Of a stretch of DNA of 64,000 bases, positions 55,314-64,000 are shown piece by piece (within the stretch, counting starts at the first letter, position 1; every line of letters begins with the position of its first letter). Made by a program: the position numbers and the translations under genes. A model generated the notes under the pieces. The model did no database searches, was not told the DNA's origin, and was given only the letters and a program-made list of their open reading frames with translations. Where the stretch lies: NCBI RefSeq assembly GCF_015142735.1, contig NZ_JACSPN010000008.1, forward strand, positions 52,789-116,788, read 5' to 3'. Source of the DNA: Oerskovia douganii. GTDB taxonomy: Bacteria > Actinomycetota > Actinomycetes > Actinomycetales > Cellulomonadaceae.

Positions 55314-56213
55314 ATGGCCCACGATCCTGCGCCCCGCGACCAGCTCCCACCCACGGACACCTCGAGCACCCCGGACGTCGCGGCCCCCGCCGCACCGGCC
55401 GCCCCCGCACCCGTCCTCGCTCCGGCGGCCCCCACCGTCTCCTCGCACGGGACCGGTACGCCTCCCGCGCTGTCGGTGCGCGGGCTTTGGAAGAGGTTCG
55501 GCGAGAAGATCGCCGTCGCGGGGATCGACCTCGACGTCCCCGCGGGGTCGTTCTACGGGCTCGTCGGCCCCAACGGCGCGGGCAAGACGACCGCGCTGTC
55601 GATGTCGACGGGGCTCCTGCGCCCGGACTTCGGCACGGTCCACGTGCACGGTCAGGACCTGTGGGCGGACCCGGTCGCGGGCAAGCGCATGCTGGGGATC
55701 CTCCCGGACGGCGTGCGGCTGTTCGACCGCCTCACGGGCGCGCAGCTCATCACGTACGCGGGCCTGCTGCGCGGCATGGACCGCGCGACGGTCGCCGAGC
55801 GCACGACGGACCTCCTGGAGGCCCTGGGCCTGGCGGCCGACGCGGACACGTTCGTGGTCGACTACTCGGCGGGCATGACCAAGAAGATCGCGCTGGCCTC
55901 GGCGCTCATCCACGCCCCGAGCCTGCTGGTGCTCGACGAGCCCTTCGAGGCCGTGGACCCGGTCTCGGCCGCGAACATCCGCGAGATCCTCTCGTCGTAC
56001 GTCGCGAGCGGCGGCACGGTGATCGTGTCCTCGCACGTCATGGACCTGGTCCAGCGCATGTGCGACCACGTCGCGGTGATCGCGGGCGGGCACGTGCTCG
56101 CGGCGGGCACCGTGGACGAGGTCCGTGCGGGGCAGAGCCTCGAGGACCGCTTCGTCGACCTGGTCGGCGGCCGGCACACCACGGAGGGGCTGTCGTGGTT
56201 GCGCACCTCGTAA
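55314..56213 (+). CDS. ABC transporter ATP-binding protein
   Basis: A 299-residue ATPase with an Ala/Pro-rich N-terminal tail of about 50 residues, Walker A GPNGAGKTT, signature YSAGMTKKIALASALIH (degenerate, SAGM instead of SGGQ), Walker B LLVLDEPFEAVDP and the H-loop SSHVMDLV. It belongs to the ABC-2-like exporter group. The permease gene overlaps its end by 19 bases, so the two form one transporter. Substrate unknown. Confidence 0.88.
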   Translation: MAHDPAPRDQLPPTDTSSTPDVAAPAAPAAPAPVLAPAAPTVSSHGTGTPPALSVRGLWKRFGEKIAVAGIDLDVPAGSFYGLVGPNGAGKTTALSMSTGLLRPDFGTVHVHGQDLWADPVAGKRMLGILPDGVRLFDRLTGAQLITYAGLLRGMDRATVAERTTDLLEALGLAADADTFVVDYSAGMTKKIALASALIHAPSLLVLDEPFEAVDPVSAANIREILSSYVASGGTVIVSSHVMDLVQRMCDHVAVIAGGHVLAAGTVDEVRAGQSLEDRFVDLVGGRHTTEGLSWLRTS

Positions 56214-57781
56214 GGCTCAAGCTCGCGCTCATGCGCAACACGCTCAGGAAGAGCGTGTGGCAGACCGTGGGGCTCGCGATCGGTGTCCTGTACGGGCTGG
56301 GCGTGGTGGGGCTGACGCTGGTCGGCCTGGTCGCCCTGGGCACGACGCAGCCGGAACTCGCAGGCCAGATCGTCACGATCCTGGGGTCGGTCGTGGTGCT
56401 CGCGTGGTGGATCGTCCCGCTGTTCGCGTTCGGCGTCGACGCCACGCTCGACCCGCAGCGGTTCGTGACGTTCGCGGTGCCCCAGCGGCAGCTGCTGGCG
56501 GGCCTCGCGATCGCGGGCCTGGTCGGGACGCCGGGGATCGTGACGCTCCTGGTCTCGGCGGGTACGGCGCTCGCGTGGTGGCGCACGCCCCTCGCGGCCC
56601 TCGCGGCTCTCGTGGGCGGGCTGCTCGCGGTCGCGCTGTGCGTGGTGGGGTCGCGTGCGACGACGACGGCGCTCGCGCCGCTGCTCGACTCGCGCCGCTA
56701 CCGCGAGGTCCTGTCGATCGCGGCGTTCGTGCCGCTCATGCTGGCCGGCCCGATCGTCGGGTGGGCGACGTCGGCGATCGCGCGCGGCCAGGAGGTCCTG
56801 CCGGTCGTCGCGGACGTCCTGGGGTGGACGCCGTTCGGCGCGCCGTGGGCGATCGCGACCGCCGTGTCCGACGGCGCCTGGGGACTGGCGCTCGTCCGCC
56901 TCGGCATCACCGTGGTCGTGCTGGGGGCCGCGTGGGTCGTCTGGGACCGGGCGCTCGCCAGGGCGCTCGTGGCTCCGCACGGCGGCGCGGCCGCGGGCCG
57001 CTCCAAGGGGCTGGGCTGGTTCGACCGCTTCCCGGCGACCCCCGTGGGGGCCGTGGCGGCGCGCTGCCTCACGTACTGGTTCCGTGACCCGCGCTACTCG
57101 GGGTCGGTCGCGGTCATCCCGTTGCTCCCGGTCGTGCTGTGGTTCGTGGGGTCGAGCATCGAGCTCGACGGCAGCGGCGGGTTCGCCGAGCTCATGCTCG
57201 TGCTGGGGCCGGTCACGGCCTTCACGTTCGGGTTCGCGATCTCGGCGGACGTCGCCTACGACCACACGGCGTTCTGGACCCAGGTGTCGTCGGGCGTGAG
57301 CGGCTTCGCCGACCGTGCGGGGCGTGTCCTCGCGGCCGGCGTGATCGGCGTGCCGGTCGTGACGGTCTTCGCGGTGGGCTCGGTCGCCTTCACGGGGCGG
57401 TGGGACCTGCTGGTCGCGACGGTCGGCCTGAGCCTCGGGGTGCTCGCCACGGCGCTCGGTGTGTCGAGCGTGGTCTCGGCGCGCCTGCTCTACCCGGTCC
57501 CCAAGCCGGGGGAGAGCCCGTTCAAGTCTCCCCAGGGCGCGGCGATGGCGACCCTGGTCGCCCAGATGCTGACCATGGCGGTCCTCACGGCGCTGTGCCT
57601 GCCGGCGGCGGGGCTCGCGCTCGCCACGCTCCTGACGGGCGCGGCGGTGTGGGGCTGGCTCACGCTGGTCGTGGGGGTCGGCCTGGGTGCGGTGCTCCTG
57701 GTGGTGGGCATGCGCTGGGGCGGCCGCCTGGTCGACCAGCGGGGCCCGGAGCTGCTCCAGCAGGTCATGAGCTACAAGTAG
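56195..57781 (+). CDS. ABC transporter permease, multi-pass
   Basis: A 528-residue membrane protein with about twelve hydrophobic helices. It is coupled to the ATPase by a 19-base overlap and has its own ribosome binding site (GGAGGGG) inside that gene. The layout (long permease, ATPase first) resembles actinobacterial exporters of unknown substrate. Conserved-looking elements are DPRYSGSVAVIPLLP and the soluble loop at about 255-290. The stop is followed by a GCCGTCGGGC-type sequence and then ychF. Confidence 0.82.
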   Translation: MVAHLVRLKLALMRNTLRKSVWQTVGLAIGVLYGLGVVGLTLVGLVALGTTQPELAGQIVTILGSVVVLAWWIVPLFAFGVDATLDPQRFVTFAVPQRQLLAGLAIAGLVGTPGIVTLLVSAGTALAWWRTPLAALAALVGGLLAVALCVVGSRATTTALAPLLDSRRYREVLSIAAFVPLMLAGPIVGWATSAIARGQEVLPVVADVLGWTPFGAPWAIATAVSDGAWGLALVRLGITVVVLGAAWVVWDRALARALVAPHGGAAAGRSKGLGWFDRFPATPVGAVAARCLTYWFRDPRYSGSVAVIPLLPVVLWFVGSSIELDGSGGFAELMLVLGPVTAFTFGFAISADVAYDHTAFWTQVSSGVSGFADRAGRVLAAGVIGVPVVTVFAVGSVAFTGRWDLLVATVGLSLGVLATALGVSSVVSARLLYPVPKPGESPFKSPQGAAMATLVAQMLTMAVLTALCLPAAGLALATLLTGAAVWGWLTLVVGVGLGAVLLVVGMRWGGRLVDQRGPELLQQVMSYK

Positions 57782-57851
57782 GCGGCGCCGTCGGGCCGTG
57801 TGCGTGCCGGGCGCCCTGCTCGGGTGCGAGCGGCCCGGACGGTCGCTCCCG

Positions 57852-57857
57852 TAGACT
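57852..57857 (+). promoter_or_regulatory. -10 box of ychF
   Basis: TAGACT lies 8 bases before the GTG at 57866, with no Shine-Dalgarno sequence. The same hexamer is found before ispH. Confidence 0.5.
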
Positions 57858-57865
57858 CAGGCCCC

Positions 57866-58951
57866 GTGGCTCTAACAATCGGCATCGTCGGCCTGCCCAA
57901 CGTCGGCAAGTCCACCCTCTTCAACGCCCTGACCCGTAACCAGGTCCTCGCGGCGAACTACCCGTTCGCGACGATCGAGCCGAACATCGGCGTGGTGTCC
58001 CTCCCGGACCCGCGTCTGACGAAGCTCGCGGAGATCTTCGGCAGCGAGCGCATCCTGCCCGCGACCGTGTCCTTCGTGGACATCGCGGGCATCGTCAAGG
58101 GGGCGAGCGAGGGCGAGGGGCTCGGCAACAAGTTCCTCGCGAACATCCGCGAGGCGGACGCGATCTGCCAGGTGACGCGCGCGTTCGACGACCCCGACGT
58201 GATCCGCGTCGAGGGCTCGACGGACTCGGCCGACGACATCGAGACCATCAGCACCGAGCTGATCCTCGCGGACCTCCAGACCCTCGAGAAGGCGCTGCCG
58301 CGTCTCGAGAAGGAGGTCAAGATCAAGAAGGGCGACCCCGTCCTGCTCGCCGCGGCGCAGAAGGCGCAGGGGCTGCTCGAGCAGGGCATCACCCTGTTCC
58401 AGGGTGCGAAGGCCGCGGGGCTGGACCTGGCCGAGATCGCGAGCCTGCAGCTCATGACGGCCAAGCCGTTCATCTACGTCTTCAACACCGACGACGCGGG
58501 CCTCGTCGACGAGGAGCGCAAGGCCGAGCTGCGTGCGCTCGTCGCGCCGGCCCAGGCGATCTTCCTCGACGCGAAGTTCGAGTCCGAGCTCGTCGAGCTC
58601 GAGCCCGAGGAAGCGGCGGAGATGCTCGCGGAGACGGGCCAGGAGGAGTCGGGGCTGGACCAGCTCGCGCGCGTGGGGTTCGACACCCTGGGGCTCCAGA
58701 CCTACCTCACGGCCGGCCCCAAGGAGTCGCGCGCCTGGACCATCCGCAAGGGGTGGACCGCGCCGCAGGCGGCCGGGGTGATCCACACCGACTTCGAGCG
58801 GGGGTTCATCAAGGCGGAGGTCATCTCGTTCGACGACCTCGTGGAGACAGGGTCCGTGGCGGCGGCCCGTGCTGCGGGCAAGGCGCGCATCGAGGGCAAG
58901 GACTACGTCATGGCTGACGGGGACGTCGTGGAGTTCCGCTTCAACGTGTGA
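57866..58951 (+). CDS. ychF: Obg-family ribosome-associated ATPase YchF
   Basis: A 361-residue P-loop protein of the Obg-like group that binds ATP in preference to GTP and interacts with ribosomes. G1 motif GLPNVGKST (9-17), the coiled-coil insertion around 120-190, FNTDDAGLVDEE in place of a normal NKxD, and the C-terminal TGS domain (ESRAWTIRKGWTAPQAAG, HTDFERGFIKAEV) are visible. Length and motifs are standard. The GTG at 57866 follows a -10 box and lacks a ribosome binding site; an in-frame GTG at 57800 lies inside non-homologous sequence. Confidence 0.96.
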   Translation: MALTIGIVGLPNVGKSTLFNALTRNQVLAANYPFATIEPNIGVVSLPDPRLTKLAEIFGSERILPATVSFVDIAGIVKGASEGEGLGNKFLANIREADAICQVTRAFDDPDVIRVEGSTDSADDIETISTELILADLQTLEKALPRLEKEVKIKKGDPVLLAAAQKAQGLLEQGITLFQGAKAAGLDLAEIASLQLMTAKPFIYVFNTDDAGLVDEERKAELRALVAPAQAIFLDAKFESELVELEPEEAAEMLAETGQEESGLDQLARVGFDTLGLQTYLTAGPKESRAWTIRKGWTAPQAAGVIHTDFERGFIKAEVISFDDLVETGSVAAARAAGKARIEGKDYVMADGDVVEFRFNV

Positions 58952-59289
58952 TCCACCTGGTGAGTGGGCTGGAGAGTTCCGTCACAGTCGCCGTTCTTGG
59001 GACGGGCGCCGCCGCATCGTGAGACGCGGGCGGCGCCCCTTCCATGTGTCCAGGGTGTTACGTACCGGTTTCTCCCGGTATCAGGGGCGAAACAGCACCG
59101 TACCGGCCAGTATCAACTCGGTAACGATCGGCCACCTGAAAGGTGCAACAGGGTGAAGTCGCCCATCTTGGTCGCTACCGTTGCCTCAAACCATGGTGGG
59201 CTTCCCTGACGATGCCGCCGAGGACGCCCTGCGGTCATCGCGCGCTCTCCTCGAGGCAAGGGAGTTCACCATCCCCTTGAGGAGGAACA
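58952..59289. other. Terminator and long leader before the peptide transporter operon
   Basis: 338 bases without a gene. A hairpin follows ychF (59004-59038). The sequence around 59050-59140 is less GC-rich (for example GTGTTACGTACC and GGTAACGATCGG) and likely holds the promoter of the transporter operon, leaving a leader of perhaps 100-200 bases. No known riboswitch was recognised. Confidence 0.55.
59004..59038. terminator. ychF terminator
   Basis: Arms GGGCGCCGCC (59004-59013) and the complement (59029-59038) with a 15-base loop, followed by CTTCC. It starts 52 bases after the ychF stop. Confidence 0.7.
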
Positions 59290-61137
59290 TTGAACATCAG
59301 GCGCACAAGTGCCGTTACCGCGGCGGTGGCCTCGGTCGCGTTGGTGCTGACCGCATGCGGCGGCACCGCCGAGGAGAGCGAAGACGGCGGCATCAACCAG
59401 GACACCGCGGTCACCGTGGCCTGGGAGGCCCCGCTCAACGAGCTCAACCTCAGCTCGACGAACGGCAACGCGACGCAGAACTCGGTCATCTCGTACATGC
59501 TGAACTCCGGGTTCAACTACTACGACGACCAGCTCGAGCTCGTCCAGGACGAGTCCTTCGGCACGTACGAGAAGGTCTCCGACGACCCGCTGACGGTCAA
59601 GTACACGGTCGGCGACGACACCAAGTGGTCCGACGGCACCGCGTTCGACGCGACCGACGTCCTGCTCCAGTGGGCAGCCACCTCCGCGACGTTCAACAAC
59701 GTCGAGCCCGTGACGGACGAGAACGGCGAAGTCACCAACCAGGACGCCGTGGACGCGGGCGTGTTCTTCGACGGGACGACCCCCGGACCCTCGCTCATCG
59801 ACGAGATCCCCACGATCAGCGACGACGGCAAGTCGATCACCTTCGTGTACTCGAAGCCCTTCGGCGACTGGGAGCTCGACTTCACGAACCAGTTCGTCCC
59901 GGCCCACGTCGTCGGCCAGCAGTCGCTCGAGCTCACGGACGCGCAGGAGGCCAAGGACGCCGTGCGCGACGCGATCCTCGGCTCGGACTACGCGAAGCTC
60001 TCGCCCATCGCGAAGTTCTGGAACTCCGGCTTCGAGTTCACCTCGATGCCCGACGACAAGTCGCTGACGGTGTCCAACGGTGCGTACACCCTCGAGGAGT
60101 ACGTCGAGAACGAGTACCTGACCCTCAAGAAGAACCCCGACTTCAAGGGCAAGAACCAGGGCTCGGTCGAGACCATCACGGTCCGCTACATCGAGGACCC
60201 CATGGCGCAGGTCCAGGCGCTGCAGAACGGTGAGGTCGACCTCATCGGCCCGCAGGCATCCGCAGACGTCCGCTCGGCGCTCGAGGCGCTCCCCGAGGTC
60301 TCGACGAACAACAGCGTCGAGGGCACGTTCGAGCACGTCGACCTGGTGTTCGGCAACAAGGGTCCGTTCGACCCGACCAACCCGGTGTACGGCGGCGACG
60401 CCGAGAAGGCGAAGAAGGTCCGTCAGGCCTTCCTCCTCACCATCCCGCGCCAGACGATCGTCGACAACCTGATCGTCCCGCTGAACCCCGACGCCGAGGT
60501 CCGCAGCTCGCAGATCCTCATCCCGGGCTCGCCCAACTACGACAAGATGGTCGCGGACAACGGCTCGGACTTCTACCCGGCCGCAGGTGACATCGAGAAG
60601 GCCAAGGCACTGCTCGCCGAGGCCGGCGTGACCACCCCGATCAACGTGCGCTTCGCGTACAACAACGAGAACGCGCGCCGCGTCAACCAGGTCGCCCTCA
60701 TCACGGACAGCGCGGCCAAGGCCGGCTTCACGATCGTCGACACCGGCCGCCCGGCCGCCGAGTGGGGCACCCTCCTCGGCACCGGCCAGGACCAGTACGA
60801 CGCGTCGCTCTTCGGTTGGCAGTCCACCTCGACGGCCGTCACCGAGTCGGACGCCAACTTCCGCTTCGCCCCCGAGCGCGGCCTGAACAACTACGGCCTC
60901 TACAACAACCCGGCCGTCGACGCCGCGCTCGACAAGCTCCAGGTCTCGACCGACCCCGAGGAGCAGTTCCAGCTCCAGCTCGAGATCGAGAAGCAGCTCT
61001 GGGCAGACGGCTTCGGCACCACGATCTTCCAGTTCCCGGCCATCCAGGCCTGGGACGAGAAGCTGGAGGGCGTCGAGCCGATCACGATCAGCCCGACCAT
61101 CTTCTACAACTTCTGGAACTGGAAGCTCGGCGCCTAG
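59290..61137 (+). CDS. Peptide/oligopeptide ABC transporter substrate-binding lipoprotein
   Basis: A 615-residue lipoprotein of the DppA/OppA family. The signal ends in LVLTAC with acylated C23, followed by an acidic mature start. Typical parts are LTVKYTVGDDTKWSDGTAF, the SLTVSNGAYTLEEY region and QVQALQNGEVDLIGPQ. The start is TTG at 59290, supported by GAGGAGGAAC just upstream, an uncommon but fitting start. Codon use is extremely biased, suggesting strong expression. The two permeases follow after 259 bases with hairpins. Peptides are the likely cargo. Confidence 0.92.
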   Translation: MNIRRTSAVTAAVASVALVLTACGGTAEESEDGGINQDTAVTVAWEAPLNELNLSSTNGNATQNSVISYMLNSGFNYYDDQLELVQDESFGTYEKVSDDPLTVKYTVGDDTKWSDGTAFDATDVLLQWAATSATFNNVEPVTDENGEVTNQDAVDAGVFFDGTTPGPSLIDEIPTISDDGKSITFVYSKPFGDWELDFTNQFVPAHVVGQQSLELTDAQEAKDAVRDAILGSDYAKLSPIAKFWNSGFEFTSMPDDKSLTVSNGAYTLEEYVENEYLTLKKNPDFKGKNQGSVETITVRYIEDPMAQVQALQNGEVDLIGPQASADVRSALEALPEVSTNNSVEGTFEHVDLVFGNKGPFDPTNPVYGGDAEKAKKVRQAFLLTIPRQTIVDNLIVPLNPDAEVRSSQILIPGSPNYDKMVADNGSDFYPAAGDIEKAKALLAEAGVTTPINVRFAYNNENARRVNQVALITDSAAKAGFTIVDTGRPAAEWGTLLGTGQDQYDASLFGWQSTSTAVTESDANFRFAPERGLNNYGLYNNPAVDAALDKLQVSTDPEEQFQLQLEIEKQLWADGFGTTIFQFPAIQAWDEKLEGVEPITISPTIFYNFWNWKLGA

Positions 61138-61177
61138 GACTCTCGTCCTGAGCACCTGACGACAGGTACCTGACCTG

Positions 61178-61207
61178 GGTCGACGCCGGGGTGACCCGGC
61201 GTCGACC
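61178..61207. terminator. Hairpin after the peptide-binding protein gene
   Basis: Perfect 13-base arms GGTCGACGCCGGG and complement, loop GTGA. It probably makes the binding-protein mRNA more abundant than that of the permeases. Confidence 0.75.
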
Positions 61208-61230
61208 GGTGTTCGACGCATCAGCCCTCC

Positions 61231-61268
61231 GCGAGGACATCGGTACGTTCGCGTACCGATGTCCTCGC
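61231..61268. terminator. Second hairpin before the permease genes
   Basis: Perfect 17-base arms (61231-61247, 61252-61268) with the stable loop TTCG. Together with the hairpin at 61178 it separates the binding-protein gene from the permeases. A TAGACT box follows at about 61343, which may be an internal promoter. Confidence 0.75.
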
Positions 61269-61396
61269 TGGCGGTTGGCGCGGTACGAGTCCACCCGACC
61301 CACCTCGCGCCGGCCGATGCCTCGACGCGTGCGACCCACGCGTAGACTTGCCCGGCCCCTAACCTGGGTCCCTAATTCAGCGAGGTATGCCCTCCA

Positions 61397-62920
61397 ATGT
61401 TTTCGTTCATCTCGCGACGCCTCCTTGCAGGGTTGGGAACCCTGCTCGTGTCGACGTTCGCCATGTATCTTCTCGTCAGCGCCTCGATCAGGCCCTTCGA
61501 GGACCTCGAGCAGAGCACGAACCCCAACAAGCTCGAGCAGATCGCGCAGCGGCGCGAGCTCCTGGACCTCGACACCCCGGCGGTCATCCGCTACTTCAAG
61601 TGGCTGGGCGACTTCGTCACCGGTGACCTGGGTGTGGGATGGCGCAGCGGGCAGCCGGTCTCGAACATGCTCCAGGGCGCCGTGATCTCGACGATCCAGC
61701 TCGTGGCCGCCGCGACCGTGATCGCGATCCTCTTCGGTGTCATGGTCGGCATCGTCAGCGCGCTGCGGCAGTACAGCACGTTCGACTACCTCACGATCTT
61801 CGTGTCGTTCGTCCTCTACTCGCTGCCTGCCTTCTGGGTCGCCGTCCTGCTCAAGCAGTGGGGCGCCATCGGCTTCAACGACTTCCTCAAGGACCCGTCG
61901 AACTCACCGCTCGTGATCGTGGTCGCCGGACTGGTGATCGGCCTGCTGTGCATGCTGGCCGTCGGCGGCACCGTCAAGCGCCGCGCGACGACCTTCGCGA
62001 TCGCGTTCGCCGCGACCGCGGGCGCCATCCTCTACCTCCAGCTCTCGAACTGGTGGCTCGACCCGAACCTGGGCCCGGTCATCATCCTGGTGACGGGCAC
62101 CGCCCTCGCGTTCGCGATCACCGCGCTGACCTCGGGTCTGAAGAACCGGCGGGCCCTGGGAGCGTCGCTGACGACGGTCGTGATCGGCCTCGCCCTCTAC
62201 TACCCGCTGCAGAGCCTCTTCCGGATGCCCTTCAGCTGGATGTACGTGCTGGGTCTCGCACTCGTGACGGTCGCCGTGGGCATCGCCGTGGGCTACCTGT
62301 GGGGCGGCCCCGACAAGGGGATCTCCGCGCGCGCAGCGAGCCTGACCGCAGTCGTGGTCGCGGGCATGATCTTCATCGACAAGGTCATGTCCCTGTGGCC
62401 GCAGTACATGGGAGCGCCTGCGATCAACGGTCGCCCCATCGCGACGATCGGTTCCAGCACGCCGAACCTCGGCGGCAACTTCTGGGTGCAGACCCTCGAC
62501 ACCTACACCCACCTGCTCCTCCCGACGCTGGCGCTGGTGCTCATCCAGTTCGCCGGGTACACCCGGTACTCGCGCTCGAGCATGCTCGAGGTGATGAACC
62601 AGGACTACATCCGCACCGCGCGCGCCAAGGGGCTGCCGGAGCGTGAGGTCATCATGCGGCACGGCTTCCGCAACACGCTGATCCCGCTCGCGACGATCGT
62701 CCCCATCGACGTCATCACCCTCCTCGGGGGCGCGATCATCACCGAGCAGGTCTTCGCCCGACCAGGGATGGGCACGCTGTTCATCCGGTCGCTCCGCGGA
62801 GCAGAGATCGAGCCCGTCATGGCCTATCTCGTGATCGTCGCGGCCCTCGCCATCCTTGCCAACATCGTGGCTGACCTCATCTATGCAGCCCTCGACCCGC
62901 GGATCCGGGTGAACGCATGA
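61397..62920 (+). CDS. Peptide ABC transporter permease (DppB type) with enlarged middle
   Basis: A 507-residue permease. The N-terminal part (MFSFISRRLLAGLGTLLVST, GVGWRSGQPVSNML) and the C-terminal part (YTRYSRSSMLEVMNQDYIRT, ARAKGLPEREVIMRHGFRN, LGGAIITEQVF) are standard DppB. Ordinary DppB proteins have about 310-340 residues; the extra 170 or so lie between about residues 165 and 340 and form additional hydrophobic helices. The EAA-type motif is intact, so transport is expected. It overlaps the next permease by 4 bases. Confidence 0.9.
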   Translation: MFSFISRRLLAGLGTLLVSTFAMYLLVSASIRPFEDLEQSTNPNKLEQIAQRRELLDLDTPAVIRYFKWLGDFVTGDLGVGWRSGQPVSNMLQGAVISTIQLVAAATVIAILFGVMVGIVSALRQYSTFDYLTIFVSFVLYSLPAFWVAVLLKQWGAIGFNDFLKDPSNSPLVIVVAGLVIGLLCMLAVGGTVKRRATTFAIAFAATAGAILYLQLSNWWLDPNLGPVIILVTGTALAFAITALTSGLKNRRALGASLTTVVIGLALYYPLQSLFRMPFSWMYVLGLALVTVAVGIAVGYLWGGPDKGISARAASLTAVVVAGMIFIDKVMSLWPQYMGAPAINGRPIATIGSSTPNLGGNFWVQTLDTYTHLLLPTLALVLIQFAGYTRYSRSSMLEVMNQDYIRTARAKGLPEREVIMRHGFRNTLIPLATIVPIDVITLLGGAIITEQVFARPGMGTLFIRSLRGAEIEPVMAYLVIVAALAILANIVADLIYAALDPRIRVNA

Positions 62921-63951
62921 GCAACCAGACTCCTCCCAACGACAGCGCGTCGAGCGCGACCGTGGAGAACCAGATCGAGCTGAAGGAAGTCGAAGGTCTC
63001 TCGCAAGGGCAGATCGTCCGTCGGCGCTTCTTCCGTCACAAGGGCGCGGTCGTGGCCCTCGTGGTCCTCGTCGCCATCGTCCTGCTGGCCATCACGTCGA
63101 TCGGCGTGGGCAGCTGGACCGGGTGGTGGAAGTTCACGCCCAACGAGACGGGCACGGTGATCGACGGCGGCGCGCCGAACGCGACCCACCCGTTCGGTCA
63201 GGACGAGGCCGGGCGCGACATCTTCGCCCGTGTCATGCGCGGCACGCAGACCTCGCTCGTCATCATGACGACGGTGGGCCTGATCGCCCTGGCGATGGGC
63301 ATCGTCGTCGGTGCGCTCTCCGGCTACTTCCGTGGCCGCACCGACTCGTTCCTGATGCGCTTCACGGACCTCATCATCACGATGCCGGTCATCGTCATCG
63401 GCGCCGTGCTGGGCCTGCTCTCGGGTGGCGACAACGCGATCGTCTTCGGTGCGTTCCTCGGCCTGGTCCTGTGGCCCCCGCTCGCCCGCCTGGTCCGTGG
63501 CGAGTTCCTCTCGCTGCGCGAGCGGGAGTTCGTCGACGCCGCGCGCGTCGCGGGTGCCAGCAGCGGACGGATCATCTTCAAGCACATGCTCCCGAACGCC
63601 GTGGGCGTGATCATCGTCAACACGACGCTGCTCCTGAGCTCGGCCATCCTCCTGGAGACGTCGCTGAGCTACCTCGGCGTCGGCATCCAGCGGCCTGCCG
63701 TCTCGCTGGGCCTGATGATCAGCGACTACCAGGAGGCGTTCGCGTCCCGGCCGTGGCTGTTCTGGTGGCCGGGTGCCTTCATCGTCGGGATCGCGCTGTG
63801 CGTGAACTTCATCGGTGACGGTCTGCGCGACGCGTTCGACCCCCGCCAGAAGAACATCCCGTCCGAGCGGAAGATGGCGCGCGCCAAGCGGATCGAGCGC
63901 CCCAAGCCGTCCGCCACCGGTGACGCGCTGCCCGAGCCGGGAGCGTCATGA
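62917..63951 (+). CDS. Peptide ABC transporter permease (DppC type)
   Basis: A 344-residue permease with six helices. Standard features are HPFGQDEAGRDIFARVMRG, LRFTDLIITMPVIVIG-like MRFTDLIITMP, VRGEFLSLREREFVDAARVAGAS split over the EAA loop, and LETSLSYLGVGIQRP. The N-terminal 35 residues are polar. The start overlaps the previous stop and the stop overlaps the next start (ATGA at 63948-63951). Confidence 0.94.
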   Translation: MSNQTPPNDSASSATVENQIELKEVEGLSQGQIVRRRFFRHKGAVVALVVLVAIVLLAITSIGVGSWTGWWKFTPNETGTVIDGGAPNATHPFGQDEAGRDIFARVMRGTQTSLVIMTTVGLIALAMGIVVGALSGYFRGRTDSFLMRFTDLIITMPVIVIGAVLGLLSGGDNAIVFGAFLGLVLWPPLARLVRGEFLSLREREFVDAARVAGASSGRIIFKHMLPNAVGVIIVNTTLLLSSAILLETSLSYLGVGIQRPAVSLGLMISDYQEAFASRPWLFWWPGAFIVGIALCVNFIGDGLRDAFDPRQKNIPSERKMARAKRIERPKPSATGDALPEPGAS

Positions 63952-64000
63952 CCCTGGCGCCGGGCAGCCTGTCAGGTCGCGACCGTGAGAACCACGGTCG
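63948..64000 (+). CDS. Start of the next gene, probable peptide ABC transporter ATPase (cut by window edge)
   Basis: An ATG overlapping the DppC-type permease stop opens a frame MTLAPGSLSGRDRENHG that runs off the window. Only 17 codons are visible, too few for a family match; the expected gene at this position is the DppD-type ATPase. Confidence 0.5.
   Translation, partial: MTLAPGSLSGRDRENHG

Noticed and set aside
58952..59289. Riboswitch in the peptide transporter leader
   Set aside because: The leader is long, but I could not find a recognisable conserved core of any known class.

Overview
The window is very GC-rich DNA with strong G/C third-position bias, dense genes, DUF2510 and RamB-family proteins, actinobacterial sugar and peptide importers, and many genes whose -10 box sits 6 to 8 bases before the start codon (leaderless mRNAs). 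This points to an actinobacterium, most likely a member of the Cellulomonadaceae/Promicromonosporaceae (Oerskovia- or Cellulosimicrobium-like). The family assignment is inference from gene content, not from a marker gene. No rRNA, tRNA, CRISPR array, transposase or integrase was seen.

Left part (1-8290) is an accessory, defence-related stretch: the 3' end of a type I restriction specificity gene (hsdS), four small membrane, lipoprotein or unknown genes, the restriction subunit hsdR, a 15-codon frame that looks like the remnant of a gene once coupled to hsdR, an unknown membrane protein of lower GC, and the C-terminal fragment of a SNF2-type helicase. Long palindromes (617-683, 8069-8127, 8238-8283) punctuate it.

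8294-14282 is a nitrite/nitric-oxide cassette: a hemerythrin-DUF2249 protein, divergent from a three-gene operon made of a winged-helix regulator with conserved cysteines, an NnrS-like membrane protein, and a 937-residue fusion of a membrane domain, an extra cupredoxin and an AniA-like copper nitrite reductase. 14283-20631 holds small unknown genes, a 5'-nucleotidase, a DUF1353 membrane protein, a glycerophosphodiesterase and a proline-rich surface protein. 20632-25612 is the glyoxylate shunt (aceB, aceA) with a divergent RamB-type regulator. A MetRS gene (25626-27212) follows, preceded by what looks like a methionine-codon leader peptide and an intrinsic terminator, then a large catalase.

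29793-43485 is mixed core metabolism and stress: an integral-membrane alpha/beta hydrolase, a secreted zinc-protease-like protein, NhaA, DUF1697 and a formylglycine-generating enzyme, a PadR-controlled drug exporter, PhoH2, GrpB, and a FUSC exporter facing a MarR regulator. 43599-58951 carries fumC, a beta-carbonic anhydrase, a sugar ABC importer with its own ATPase, xseA/xseB, ispH, rmuC, an ABC exporter and ychF. The right edge (59290-64000) is the start of a peptide ABC importer operon that runs off the window.

The most unusual observations are: the leaderless methionine leader peptide and attenuator in front of a MetRS with a non-standard KLAKS signature; a 26-bp sequence identical in two unrelated enzyme genes, in frame, that also forms one arm of an intergenic hairpin; a family of long dispersed palindromes; the triple-cupredoxin membrane-fused nitrite reductase; and a C18/G15 homopolymer palindrome at 39151-39183.
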